Shown here piece after piece: positions 1-7,606 of a stretch of DNA of 42,055 bases. The translations under genes were made by a program, and so were the position numbers. Within the stretch, counting starts at the first letter, position 1; each line of letters starts with the position of its first letter. Source of the stretch: a virus; IMG/VR virus record IMGVR_UViG_3300008111_001299, positions 1-42,055 of that record; one strand, given 5' to 3'. Under the pieces are notes generated by a model. It had not been told where the DNA came from. It saw nothing but the letters and a program-made list of their open reading frames with translations, and searched no databases.

Positions 1-1440
1 TACGGTCCTTGGTATCGTGCCCCTACATTTACATTTAACGGTGGAACCAATATGGCCTACAACCCAGAGTTTGGTCCTTACAATAACATAGCCGCACAGG
101 GTTGGACCATCAGTCCAGCATTAGGTGCTTGTCAAGGTGCATGGGGTGGATCAAATCCCTGTATCGCCAACAGTTCAGGAACACCTGGTACAAGTACAAC
201 AGGCTTAGTTGCTAACCAAAACGGTGGAGGCCCCGACACCAACGGTGGTACGACTAGCGGTACTGCTGGCGGCTATAACTCAACAATGACTACATCAAGT
301 CCTACAGGTGCTCCTGCAACTCCAACTCCTAGTTATCAAAATATTAGCACCTCTAGTACCAACGTTTATATTACCAACATCTATCCAACTAGTCTTAATA
401 GTCCTGCAGGTGAAGGCGCAGAAAATGCCTTTGACGGTAACCCTAATACCAAGTACCTTAACTTTGACAAATACAATGCCGGGGTTACTATCAAATTAAG
501 TTCTGGTAGAGTTGTCAAGGGTTTTACATTAACAACTGCTAACGATTTTCCTGGCAGAGACCCAACTAGTTACAAACTCTACGGCAGTAACAATGGTACT
601 ACTTGGACATTGCTCAGTGAAGGTGCTCTTAATTTAAGTAATGATCGATTTACTACCAGTTCTGAAATAACTGTAGCCAATACCAATGCCTATGTCTATT
701 ACTACATCTTCTTTCCTACTACCAAGGCAGGAGATGGCTGTGGACAAGATTGTAATTCAATGCAGATTGGAGAGATTACATTTATCTATGATGCTAATAA
801 CCCAACAACATCCTCGGACGCAGGCAGCGGAAGTGTATCTAACCCCGGCAGTTTTTGCTGTGGTGGAACTAATGCACCGTTTAACGCTAACACACAATTT
901 ACTAATAGAGTGACAGCATTCAGTATCAGACCTTTACAAGATACTGTGGTCATTATAACACAGATAGGCAACAATAACTCTGCTACCGTACAGCAAAGCG
1001 GAACTCGTCACAACTATAGCGAAATCTATGTCAGTGGCAATAATAATACTACTAATACTACTCAAACTAGTACCAATATTTCTGCCACAAACTACATTGA
1101 ACTTGATGTTATAGGAAGTTCTAATACTGTAAATCTAACACAACAAAGTACAGGTGGTACCAAAGGAATATTAGCCACGGTTAATGATTCTAATAATTCA
1201 CTGACTGTAAATCAATCTGGTTCTGGTAATCACTATGCTGAAATTTCAGTTGGTGGTGGATCAAAGACTGTAAATCTCACACAGAGTGGTAGTGCTGCGC
1301 ATATGGCTAACATTTCGATCACAGGTGGAGCGACTGCGATCACTGCTACTCAGAGTGGTAGCACACAACAATATTATTCTATTACTCATAACTGCGCCCA
1401 AGTATCTTGTTCTGCGATTACGGTAACTCAAGGTCAATAA
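1..1440 (+). CDS. 5'-truncated adhesin-like protein: discoidin-like domain plus curlin-type repeats
   Basis: The frame is open from base 1, so the gene starts upstream; 479 residues are visible and the first internal Met is at base 52. The first ~115 residues are Gly/Asn/Ser/Thr-rich linker. Residues ~120-264 resemble an F5/8-type C (discoidin, carbohydrate-binding) domain, with an ENAFDGNPNTKY motif and a TSYKLYGSNNGTTW strand. Residues ~319-479 carry repeated N-x5-Q-x-G/S units (NNSATVQQSG, SNTVNLTQQS, NNSLTVNQSG, SKTVNLTQSG), as in curlin/CsgA beta-solenoids. I infer a secreted or virion-attached binding protein. No transmembrane segment is visible. The domain calls rest on motif appearance only. 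Confidence 0.75.
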   Translation, partial: YGPWYRAPTFTFNGGTNMAYNPEFGPYNNIAAQGWTISPALGACQGAWGGSNPCIANSSGTPGTSTTGLVANQNGGGPDTNGGTTSGTAGGYNSTMTTSSPTGAPATPTPSYQNISTSSTNVYITNIYPTSLNSPAGEGAENAFDGNPNTKYLNFDKYNAGVTIKLSSGRVVKGFTLTTANDFPGRDPTSYKLYGSNNGTTWTLLSEGALNLSNDRFTTSSEITVANTNAYVYYYIFFPTTKAGDGCGQDCNSMQIGEITFIYDANNPTTSSDAGSGSVSNPGSFCCGGTNAPFNANTQFTNRVTAFSIRPLQDTVVIITQIGNNNSATVQQSGTRHNYSEIYVSGNNNTTNTTQTSTNISATNYIELDVIGSSNTVNLTQQSTGGTKGILATVNDSNNSLTVNQSGSGNHYAEISVGGGSKTVNLTQSGSAAHMANISITGGATAITATQSGSTQQYYSITHNCAQVSCSAITVTQGQ

Positions 1441-1448
1441 ATATATAA

Positions 1449-1745
1449 GTGAAATTATTAATATCAATCCTTTTTCTAATCCCAATATACAGTTGGGCTC
1501 AGGAGCCTGTTGTAGTCGAAAAAAAGATAGTGTGTAATTGGGTCAGTGTAATCTTAGAAACACTAAAAGAAACATACAAAGAAGAACCTGTTTGGGTCGG
1601 AATTGATAAAGATCGCAGCAGATACAGTCTTTTTGTTAATCCTAAAAATGGACAATTTACGTTAGTACAATTCAACAATGAAATAGCCTGCATACTAGGT
1701 GCAGGAGAATCTAGTTTTAATTTACCCACAAAGCCAACTCTTTAA
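1449..1745 (+). CDS. small exported protein of unknown function
   Basis: This is a 98-residue product with a GTG start, 8 bp after the preceding stop. The N-terminus is a clear signal peptide (MKLLISILFLIPIYSWA, likely cut before QEP). The mature part has two Cys residues (CNW near residue 29 and ACILG near 80) that could form one disulfide, and mixed strand-like segments. An AATAAATA box at 1436-1443 lies directly upstream and may be a late-type promoter. I do not recognise the family. Its position between an adhesin and a membrane-bound cyclase suggests an envelope-associated role, which is inference. Confidence 0.65.
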   Translation: MKLLISILFLIPIYSWAQEPVVVEKKIVCNWVSVILETLKETYKEEPVWVGIDKDRSRYSLFVNPKNGQFTLVQFNNEIACILGAGESSFNLPTKPTL

Positions 1746-1770
1746 CCGGGCTTTTTCCGGTAAATAGTTG

Positions 1771-3813
1771 ATGTTAAAAAAAATCCTCTTAAGTCCTTGG
1801 ACTGCACTAATAACACTAATTTTAGTTGTAGGTATACGAGCAGTAGATCCTACTTTTATAGAATCAGTTAGACTGCGTTATTTTGATACACTAATAACAA
1901 ATAAAGCACCTACTGAAAATAATATCATCACAGTAAACATAGACGAAAATGCCTTAGACAAATATGGTCAATGGCCTTTTAATCGAGATATCTATGCGCA
2001 ACTAATCGAAGACCTACACAAGCGCAATGCTGGACTAGTTGTATTCAATGTGCTGATGCCAGAAAAGGATAGACAAGGCGGAGATAGTTCTTTAGCCGCT
2101 ACCTTAAACAAATATCCTGTGATATTACCCAACATGCCTGCGGATCGTATGAAGAACATACCTCGAAAACCAGGTACGGCTATTATGGGTCCTGAGTTTC
2201 AGGAAATGATTATTCAATATCCAGGCATCATAGCCAATATACCCGATTTAGAAAAACGTGCCGCAGGAGTAGGTATAGTTAACACACTGCCGGAAATAGA
2301 TGGTGTCAATCGCAGAATGCCATTGATAGTATCTGTAGATGGTAATGTTTATCCTAGCCTTGCTATGGAAGTTCTTAGAGTGGCAGCAGGCGACTCAACC
2401 ACACAGATTAAACTATTTGAAGGTGGCGTAGAAAAAATGCGCATACCTAAGTTTGGTCCTATTGCTACTGATCCTCTAGGTCGTGTGTGGATTGATTGGA
2501 GTCAAAAATCTAAAAGTATATCAATGACTGAACTTCCTAAAGATCTTGGAGGTGCTGTTGTTATTGTAGGTGTTGCTGCGGCAGGAATAGGAAACCCTGT
2601 GCCTTCTGCTATAGGATCAGTATGGCCTCACGAAGTACAGGCTGCTGTAATAGGTACGATGTTTAACAATGTGGTAATACAACGCCCTGACTATGCCGAC
2701 GGTGTTGAGATACTGGCTTTGGCCCTAGCAGGCATAGTATTATTATTTTTAACGAGGTGGACCTATGTTGGAATTATCAGTGGTGTTGTTATTATTGGTT
2801 CTGTCATTCCTATTTCTCAATACCTGTATTCATCTAATCTTTGGCTCTTTGACGGCACTGCGTTGGTTGCTGGGCTTGTTATTGTCATGCTTCATGCTTA
2901 TGGCGTTAAATTCATAAGCGAGTTCTTACAGAAGCAGGCCATAAAGAAACAGTTTGCTGGCTATTGCTCTAAAGAAGTTGTAGAGATGTTACAGAAAGAT
3001 CCAGACTTAATCAAACGTGGTGTGCGTAAAGATGTATCAGTTATGTTCTCTGACTTACGTGGCTTTACACCTATCGGTGAACACTACGGTGATGACGTAG
3101 GTGGACTTGGCAAGTATATGAATGGTTATATGGATGCTATCAGCAAACCTATTATGGACAACAAGGGTATGGTCATCAAGTATGTAGGTGATGCGTCAAT
3201 GCACATACATGGTGCTCCTATTGATGATCCTAACCATGCTCGCACTATTGTTCAAGTAGGACTTGAAATGTTAGACGCTGTTGACGAGTATACTAAACTA
3301 ATGGAAGCACAGGGATTACCTCCAGCCGCTATGGGTTGGGGCTGTAACACAGGTATTGGTTTTATTGGCGAGATGGGATCAACAGACCGTCACAGTTACG
3401 ACATATTAGGCGACATGGTTTCGACCGCCGCACGTTTAGAAGCACGTTGTAAGGCCTATGGGGTGTTGGCTATTATTGGTGCTGAAACCTACAACAGAAC
3501 CAAAGACGACTTCTTCTATCTAATGCTAGACAACTTACAACCTAAAGGCAAGACTGTGGCAGATTTAATTTACACAGTAATACGTCCACGTGGTGAGGAC
3601 TACACTAGAGATAAGATAGCACACGAAGTAATGCACGACTTGTATCGTCAGAAAAAGTTTGACGAAGCCGCTGCTATGTGTAAAAAACTAAAGGGTAACT
3701 TTGGGGGTCAAATGGACAAGTACTACAAGATTTGGATTGAACGCTGTGAATTCATGAAACAGCAGGATCTAGGACCTAACTGGAACGGCGAGTTCATCGC
3801 ACACGAAAAGTGA
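1771..3813 (+). CDS. CHASE2-domain class III adenylate/guanylate cyclase
   Basis: This 680-residue protein has a TM segment at ~11-24, a periplasmic CHASE2-like sensor at ~30-300, three TM helices at ~312-380, and a cytoplasmic class III cyclase domain at ~418-600. Visible catalytic residues are the metal ligands Asp428 (MFSDLRGFT) and Asp474 (KYVGDASM) and the adenine-selecting pair Lys470 and Asp544 (SYDILGD); these predict cAMP rather than cGMP. Arg555 is present, but the usual transition-state Asn (VNxAAR) is Ser551 (VSTAAR). ATG 1771 is preferred over the TTG at 1768. A short hairpin (1745-1761) sits in the gap upstream. The expected reaction is ATP to cAMP plus PPi, perhaps with reduced activity. 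Confidence 0.85.
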   Translation: MLKKILLSPWTALITLILVVGIRAVDPTFIESVRLRYFDTLITNKAPTENNIITVNIDENALDKYGQWPFNRDIYAQLIEDLHKRNAGLVVFNVLMPEKDRQGGDSSLAATLNKYPVILPNMPADRMKNIPRKPGTAIMGPEFQEMIIQYPGIIANIPDLEKRAAGVGIVNTLPEIDGVNRRMPLIVSVDGNVYPSLAMEVLRVAAGDSTTQIKLFEGGVEKMRIPKFGPIATDPLGRVWIDWSQKSKSISMTELPKDLGGAVVIVGVAAAGIGNPVPSAIGSVWPHEVQAAVIGTMFNNVVIQRPDYADGVEILALALAGIVLLFLTRWTYVGIISGVVIIGSVIPISQYLYSSNLWLFDGTALVAGLVIVMLHAYGVKFISEFLQKQAIKKQFAGYCSKEVVEMLQKDPDLIKRGVRKDVSVMFSDLRGFTPIGEHYGDDVGGLGKYMNGYMDAISKPIMDNKGMVIKYVGDASMHIHGAPIDDPNHARTIVQVGLEMLDAVDEYTKLMEAQGLPPAAMGWGCNTGIGFIGEMGSTDRHSYDILGDMVSTAARLEARCKAYGVLAIIGAETYNRTKDDFFYLMLDNLQPKGKTVADLIYTVIRPRGEDYTRDKIAHEVMHDLYRQKKFDEAAAMCKKLKGNFGGQMDKYYKIWIERCEFMKQQDLGPNWNGEFIAHEK

Positions 3814-3974
3814 TATACACACCCATAGATTGGTGGTTTGACTATACTGTATGGTTGATGCTACAATATAAATTTATGGCCCCGGCAAAAATGATCAGTG
3901 CCAACGACGACATGGAACAGTTTTTAAAATGTTTCAGTTTAAACGGAATAAAACAATTTAGTATCTGTAGATGA
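3810..3974 (+). CDS. small hypothetical protein (54 aa)
   Basis: The GTG start overlaps the cyclase stop (GTGA) and the TGA stop overlaps the next ATG (ATGA), so it is translationally coupled on both sides. That is the main argument that this short frame is real. The product is hydrophobic and aromatic at the N-terminus (IDWWFDYTVWLMLQYKF) and has two Cys near the C-terminus. I do not recognise a family. It may be a small membrane-associated phage protein. Confidence 0.55.
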   Translation: MIYTPIDWWFDYTVWLMLQYKFMAPAKMISANDDMEQFLKCFSLNGIKQFSICR

Positions 3975-4690
3975 TTCACCGTTTTATAATATTTGCTGTA
4001 CTTACAGCACTAAGCCCTTTTGTCTTAGCCAACAAGATAACAGCACAATCATGGTTAGTGTCTGATCAAGAAGGCAAAATTATTGCTTCAGAAAATATCA
4101 AAGAGATACGAAGCATAGCCAGTATAACCAAAATTATTTCCTCAATGGTAGTACTTGATGCTAATCAAGATCTAGACGAATTTATTAAACCATACACTCG
4201 TAGAGAACTCATTCAATTATCTATGGTAAGGTCAGACAATCGTGCTGCAGAAATATTGTGTAGACATTATCCGGGAGGCTATAACGAATGTATAAAGGCT
4301 ATGAATCTCAAAGCACAGAGTCTTGGATTAAAAGACACCAAGTTTGTTGATGCTACTGGGTTGGGAGTAGAAAATAAAAGTACCGCAGAAGAGTTAATAA
4401 AGATTGTCATAGAAGCCAGCAAGTATTCAGAATTAGTCCACGCCAGTAAAATGTCATCTGTAAGAATAGAATTAAAAAAGCGTTATCTTGTATTTCCTAA
4501 CACAAATCCTATAATAGGAAAAAGACACGATTTTATTATCAGCAAGACAGGTTGGATACGTGCATCTGGCGGTTGTATTGTAATGATGTTAGATACTGAT
4601 ATTGGAAGAAGGATAGTGGTAGTTTTAGGATCAAAAAACACACATACACGTATTCCAGAAGCAGAATTTATAGCACAGATTAAAGATTAA
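3971..4690 (+). CDS. D-alanyl-D-alanine endopeptidase/carboxypeptidase, peptidase S11 (PBP7-like)
   Basis: The 239-residue product has a signal peptide (MIHRFIIFAVLTALSPFVLA) and all three penicillin-binding motifs: SxxK at Ser51-Ile-Thr-Lys54, SxN at Ser88-Asp-Asn90, and KTG at 192-194 followed by WIRASGGC. Enzymes of this family cleave D-Ala-D-Ala or D-Ala-mDAP bonds in periplasmic peptidoglycan. The length fits PBP7/PbpG-like endopeptidases without the C-terminal anchor domain. In a phage it could loosen or remodel the wall for lysis or entry. It converges with the - strand holin-like cluster, overlapping its last gene by 4 bp. Confidence 0.85.
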   Translation: MIHRFIIFAVLTALSPFVLANKITAQSWLVSDQEGKIIASENIKEIRSIASITKIISSMVVLDANQDLDEFIKPYTRRELIQLSMVRSDNRAAEILCRHYPGGYNECIKAMNLKAQSLGLKDTKFVDATGLGVENKSTAEELIKIVIEASKYSELVHASKMSSVRIELKKRYLVFPNTNPIIGKRHDFIISKTGWIRASGGCIVMMLDTDIGRRIVVVLGSKNTHTRIPEAEFIAQIKD

Positions 4691-5094
4691 CCCTCACCAG
4701 AGGCCGCAGTCTTTTTATCTTCTTTTTCTTGATCATCTAGATCATCTTTGCGAGAAAAAGGTTTAGGATCTTCTTTTTTAACAGCATGTGATACTGCTTC
4801 GTTAAATTTCTGAGAGGCTTCGCTTTCTACCTTAACTTGCTCCATGACTCGATCACTTTCAATGATCTTACCACGTAGATGCAGTACAGTGTTTACTTTT
4901 TGATTTAAACGAATTAAGTCATTGTCTAGCATACGGATACGATCTATCAATGCCACTAGTGTAGTATTGGCTTCGCCTATCACTGGCTTAACTTCTTTGG
5001 TGGCCCATTCCCATACATATTTGATAATCCATCCCATTCCAACTGCCATAACAATTGGAAAACCATATTTGTTTACTAGTTCTACGACATCCAT
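4687..5094 (-). CDS. small membrane protein with coiled coil, holin-like
   Basis: The 135-residue product has one N-terminal TM segment (YGFPIVMAVGMGWIIKYVW), a helical/coiled-coil middle (~45-95) and a very polar tail rich in Lys, Asp and Glu. The layout (short N-terminus, a GFP-type TM start, then an amphipathic coil) resembles BhlA/UviB-type holin-like proteins. It is paralogous to the product at 5757-6038: both have GFPI near the start and a coil ending in LxLR. It is the last gene of a - strand operon. Function is inferred from architecture only. Confidence 0.65.
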   Translation of the reverse strand: MDVVELVNKYGFPIVMAVGMGWIIKYVWEWATKEVKPVIGEANTTLVALIDRIRMLDNDLIRLNQKVNTVLHLRGKIIESDRVMEQVKVESEASQKFNEAVSHAVKKEDPKPFSRKDDLDDQEKEDKKTAASGEG

Positions 5095-5232
5095 TTATTT
5101 CTCCTTCCAGATACCCCAGGGGTCCCAGATTTTCTTTTCTTGAACTTTAGGTTCATAAAAATACCAAATTGCCACCGACACCAATACTAAAACCTCTAGC
5201 ATATAGAATACTAGAAATGCTTCGAAAAGCAT
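5095..5232 (-). CDS. small single-TM protein (45 aa)
   Basis: The ATG is at 5232 with a good AGGAGC ribosome site a few bases upstream on the - strand, and the frame ends 1 bp before the next gene's start. The N-terminal ~25 residues form one hydrophobic helix (VFYMLEVLVLVSVAIWYFY), followed by a short charged, Trp-rich tail (KIWDPWGIWKEK). No family is recognised. It sits in a run of small membrane proteins opposite an S11 endopeptidase, so a lysis or membrane role is plausible. Confidence 0.6.
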   Translation of the reverse strand: MLFEAFLVFYMLEVLVLVSVAIWYFYEPKVQEKKIWDPWGIWKEK

Positions 5233-5241
5233 AGTTCGCTC

Positions 5242-5436
5242 CTATTTTTTAAAGAAAGAAGAACCGCTACTTCTTTCTAATTTTTCTACTTTTTCTAATA
5301 ACTCTTGATTTAACTTAACCCATATTTTTCCATTGGACTTCATTTCTTCCAAAGTTAAAAACATCCACAACGCAATAAGCAACGAAACGGCAGCAAATGC
5401 ATAAATGACTAGAAGCATCCATGTTTCTACAAACAT
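5242..5436 (-). CDS. small single-TM protein (64 aa)
   Basis: It has an N-terminal TM segment (WMLLVIYAFAAVSLLIALWMF) followed by a charged helix (KVEKLERSS) and a basic tail, giving an N-out/C-in type bitopic protein. It overlaps the upstream small gene by 10 bp on the same strand. Length and topology are spanin- or holin-like, but no diagnostic motif is present and there is no lipobox Cys. Confidence 0.6.
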   Translation of the reverse strand: MFVETWMLLVIYAFAAVSLLIALWMFLTLEEMKSNGKIWVKLNQELLEKVEKLERSSGSSFFKK

Positions 5437-5573
5437 AACCCGATCACCAATCCGATAACAATTCCAAAAAAGAAAGATCTAAATAGATCACTGTCATGCC
5501 ATATAGGTTGCTTCTTTAAATACTCTTGCATCTGGGGACTAAGACTGTCCCACCAAGCCTGATATTTGCTCAC
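5427..5573 (-). CDS. small C-terminal-TM protein (48 aa)
   Basis: The GTG start at 5573 is preceded by an AAAGGAGCG ribosome site. The polar N-terminus (KYQAWWDSLSPQMQEYLKK) is followed by a C-terminal hydrophobic stretch (FFFGIVIGLVIGL). It overlaps the 3' end of the upstream gene by 35 bp and the downstream start by 10 bp, typical of compact phage operons. It is probably tail-anchored. Function is unknown. Confidence 0.5.
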   Translation of the reverse strand: MSKYQAWWDSLSPQMQEYLKKQPIWHDSDLFRSFFFGIVIGLVIGLCL

Positions 5574-5757
5574 TTTCTGTCGCTCCTTTGATAATGAATT
5601 TTTCTACATCATCTACTTTAACCAACATCTGACGGCCGTTGACATTTACAAATTTAAAATAGTCGCCTGCCTTCCAACCTAGTTTATCAGAATTAAATTC
5701 TTCGTCTAGGATAATTCCTCTAGAACTACAATCCCAACTATAATCTACATATAACAT
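5539..5757 (-). CDS. small soluble hypothetical protein (72 aa)
   Basis: The product is acidic and predicted mostly beta (MLYVDYSWDC, GWKAGDYFKFVNVNGRQMLVKVDDVEKF). It looks like a small barrel or SH3-like fold, but no family is recognised. It is the only member of this - strand operon without a TM segment. Its start overlaps the preceding gene's stop by one base, suggesting coupled translation. Confidence 0.6.
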   Translation of the reverse strand: MLYVDYSWDCSSRGIILDEEFNSDKLGWKAGDYFKFVNVNGRQMLVKVDDVEKFIIKGATESEQISGLVGQS

Positions 5758-6038
5758 TAATCTCTTCTCGCATCATTTTTACCGTCTGCTCGTGCAATGC
5801 GATCTACATCTGGGCGCAAACCAAGAGCATTAGAAACGATAGTATCAATACGGACAACATCGTGATTCATAGTTTTTACCCTATTGTCCAAGGCTACAAT
5901 TATACCTTTCATACCATTAATGCTGCCCAAAACACCCTGCAACAACAATCTAATGGTTAGGTAGACGAAATATCCGCCCGCTAATGCAACAGCAATAGGA
6001 AAACCCAAGTCGCCTATTAATTTGAAAATTTCGTTCAT
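5757..6038 (-). CDS. small membrane protein, holin-like paralogue
   Basis: The start at 6038 is chosen because an AGGAGC ribosome site precedes it at normal spacing; a longer in-frame start (6110) would run through the promoter. The 93-residue product has a TM segment (LGFPIAVALAGGYFVYLTI), then a helix with a regular heptad-like pattern (ALDNRVKTMNHDVVRID) and a charged tail. It is similar in layout and motifs to the product at 4687-5094, so the operon starts and ends with paralogues. A holin-like or membrane-scaffold role is inferred. Confidence 0.65.
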   Translation of the reverse strand: MNEIFKLIGDLGFPIAVALAGGYFVYLTIRLLLQGVLGSINGMKGIIVALDNRVKTMNHDVVRIDTIVSNALGLRPDVDRIARADGKNDARRD

Positions 6039-6054
6039 TTTTCGCTCCTGTCCG

Positions 6055-6082
6055 AATATAACTGTATTTAACTTCTTGACAA
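6055..6082 (-). promoter_or_regulatory. sigma-70-like promoter for the - strand small-protein operon
   Basis: On the - strand TTGTCA (6082-6077) and TATATT (6060-6055) are separated by 16 nt, just upstream of the ribosome site and ATG at 6038. Its -35 hexamer occupies almost the same bases as the -35 of the + strand promoter. Confidence 0.5.
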
Positions 6083-6104
6083 GATTTGGATTAGGCTGTA
6101 TAAT
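6076..6104 (+). promoter_or_regulatory. consensus sigma-70 promoter
   Basis: TTGACA (6076-6081), a 17-nt spacer and TATAAT (6099-6104) form a perfect consensus. The start site would be near 6111, about 22 nt before the phosphoesterase ATG at 6133. Confidence 0.85.
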
Positions 6105-6132
6105 ATACACATATTATCTCAAAGTGTTTACT

Positions 6133-6930
6133 ATGAAAATACAAATTGTATCCGACCTACATTTAGAATTCTGCGATATCAACATCAAAAATGTTGGGGA
6201 TACCGATGTTTTGATTCTATCAGGGGATATTCTAGTTATTGAAAAATTGATTAAACCCGAAGCAGGAAAGCCCTATATTGACTTTTTAAAACGAGTTTGC
6301 TTTCAATTTCCGCATGTTATCTACGTTGCAGGAAATCACGAATTCTATAGTTCTGGTAAGTTCTTTCAGAGCGTGGAAGACCTACGTGCTATTTGCAGTC
6401 AATTTTCTAACTTGCATTTTCTAGAAAGAGATACTGTAACTATCGATGATGTGTTATTTGTAGGTGGAACACTTTGGACTGATTGTAATCGATACGATCC
6501 GTTGACTATGTTTCATCTAGAAAGCATGATGAACGATTATCGTGCTACTAGAAACGACAAGAATGGTTATATACCTATCAAACCTAAAGATACCTGCGAA
6601 CGGCATATGTTAACTCGCGATTATATCATGCAGATTCTTGACATGAACAAGGATAAAAAATGTGTAGTAGTTACTCATCACACTCCTAGTTTTCAGAGTA
6701 TGCATCCAATGTATGCCAATGACGGATTGATGAATGGCGGTTATCATTCAGAACTCAGTGAATACATTTTAGATAGGCCACAGATCAAACTGTGGACACA
6801 TGGTCATACACATAATTCTTTTGATTACACAATTGGCGACACTAGAGTAGTGTGTAATCCACGAGGATATGAATCTAACAGTTGGAAAGAACAAACAGGA
6901 TGGGATCCTGAGAAAGTAGTAGAGGTATGA
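6133..6930 (+). CDS. calcineurin-like metallophosphoesterase
   Basis: The 265-residue product contains all five metal-ligand blocks in order: SDLHLEF (residues 7-13), a GD at ~32, GNHEF (~76-80), THH (~180) and HGHTH (~219-223). The family hydrolyses phosphomono- or diesters, and its substrates range from cyclic nucleotides to nucleic acids; nothing here fixes the substrate. ATG 6133 is used because it lies just downstream of the consensus promoter; the longer in-frame start would overlap the promoter. The stop overlaps the next gene (ATGA). A second member of the superfamily is at 24420. Confidence 0.85.
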   Translation: MKIQIVSDLHLEFCDINIKNVGDTDVLILSGDILVIEKLIKPEAGKPYIDFLKRVCFQFPHVIYVAGNHEFYSSGKFFQSVEDLRAICSQFSNLHFLERDTVTIDDVLFVGGTLWTDCNRYDPLTMFHLESMMNDYRATRNDKNGYIPIKPKDTCERHMLTRDYIMQILDMNKDKKCVVVTHHTPSFQSMHPMYANDGLMNGGYHSELSEYILDRPQIKLWTHGHTHNSFDYTIGDTRVVCNPRGYESNSWKEQTGWDPEKVVEV

Positions 6931-7412
6931 AAAAGATTTACTATGAAAAACAAGGCCGTCGATATGTTCCTGTATCAGAATACGATAACGAACTACTAGA
7001 CAGTTTTCCCAAAGGTAACCATCTTGTAATGTGCTATCCCGGCGGTGCTAGTCGTCGGTTTAATATCGACCCTGCGTATGCTCCGATGATCGCAGCCGGC
7101 CGTGTAGCAGAAGATGCTATCAGCAAAGCATTAATGGATGCCACAGAAATTCGACTGCCTAAAGAAATTCGAGAAGCACCAAAGCCTATGTCAGAAGAAC
7201 AGAAAGCAGCCTGGGAGCATCTTGTTGAAGTGTTTGGTGAAAATGCCCGACGATTAGAGTGGTCTAGTATTCGAGAATGTGCCGAAGCAGGAGTCAAGGC
7301 TATGTCTGTAGAAGCAGACAAACTCATGCAAAACGAAAGTGTGAGAAAATCCTATGAACATTTTCAATTAATGTGCGAATTGGTAAAAGAAAATGAACAA
7401 TACACTTTATAA
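6927..7412 (+). CDS. phage hypothetical protein (161 aa)
   Basis: ATGA overlap with the phosphoesterase. It has a beta-rich N-terminal half (RRYVPVSEYD, HLVMCYPGGASRRFNI) and a helical C-terminal half. No catalytic motif is visible and I do not recognise a function. It is co-transcribed with its neighbours from the 6076 promoter. Confidence 0.7.
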   Translation: MKKIYYEKQGRRYVPVSEYDNELLDSFPKGNHLVMCYPGGASRRFNIDPAYAPMIAAGRVAEDAISKALMDATEIRLPKEIREAPKPMSEEQKAAWEHLVEVFGENARRLEWSSIRECAEAGVKAMSVEADKLMQNESVRKSYEHFQLMCELVKENEQYTL

Positions 7413-7605
7413 CGTTCCAATTAGTATTAACGAAAAATCGCAGAATACTATTCAATGCTATGCCGGCGGTGTTGAGATGTTGCGTGTAGCACAAGATGGA
7501 TTCTATATTCGCGGTCAAAAAGTTCCTGTAGATGACAAAGAAGCAGAAACAGTGTATAATGCATTCAAACAGTTTTTAGTTTGGTCTGAAATGAATAGGC
7601 GATAA
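7393..7605 (+). CDS. small phage hypothetical protein (70 aa)
   Basis: It overlaps the preceding gene by 20 bp. The compact beta pattern (CYAGGVEMLRVAQDGFYIRG) is followed by a helix ending in KQFLVWSEMNRR. No known motif is seen. The tight operon position supports expression. Confidence 0.65.
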   Translation: MNNTLYNVPISINEKSQNTIQCYAGGVEMLRVAQDGFYIRGQKVPVDDKEAETVYNAFKQFLVWSEMNRR

Positions 7606-7606
7606 T

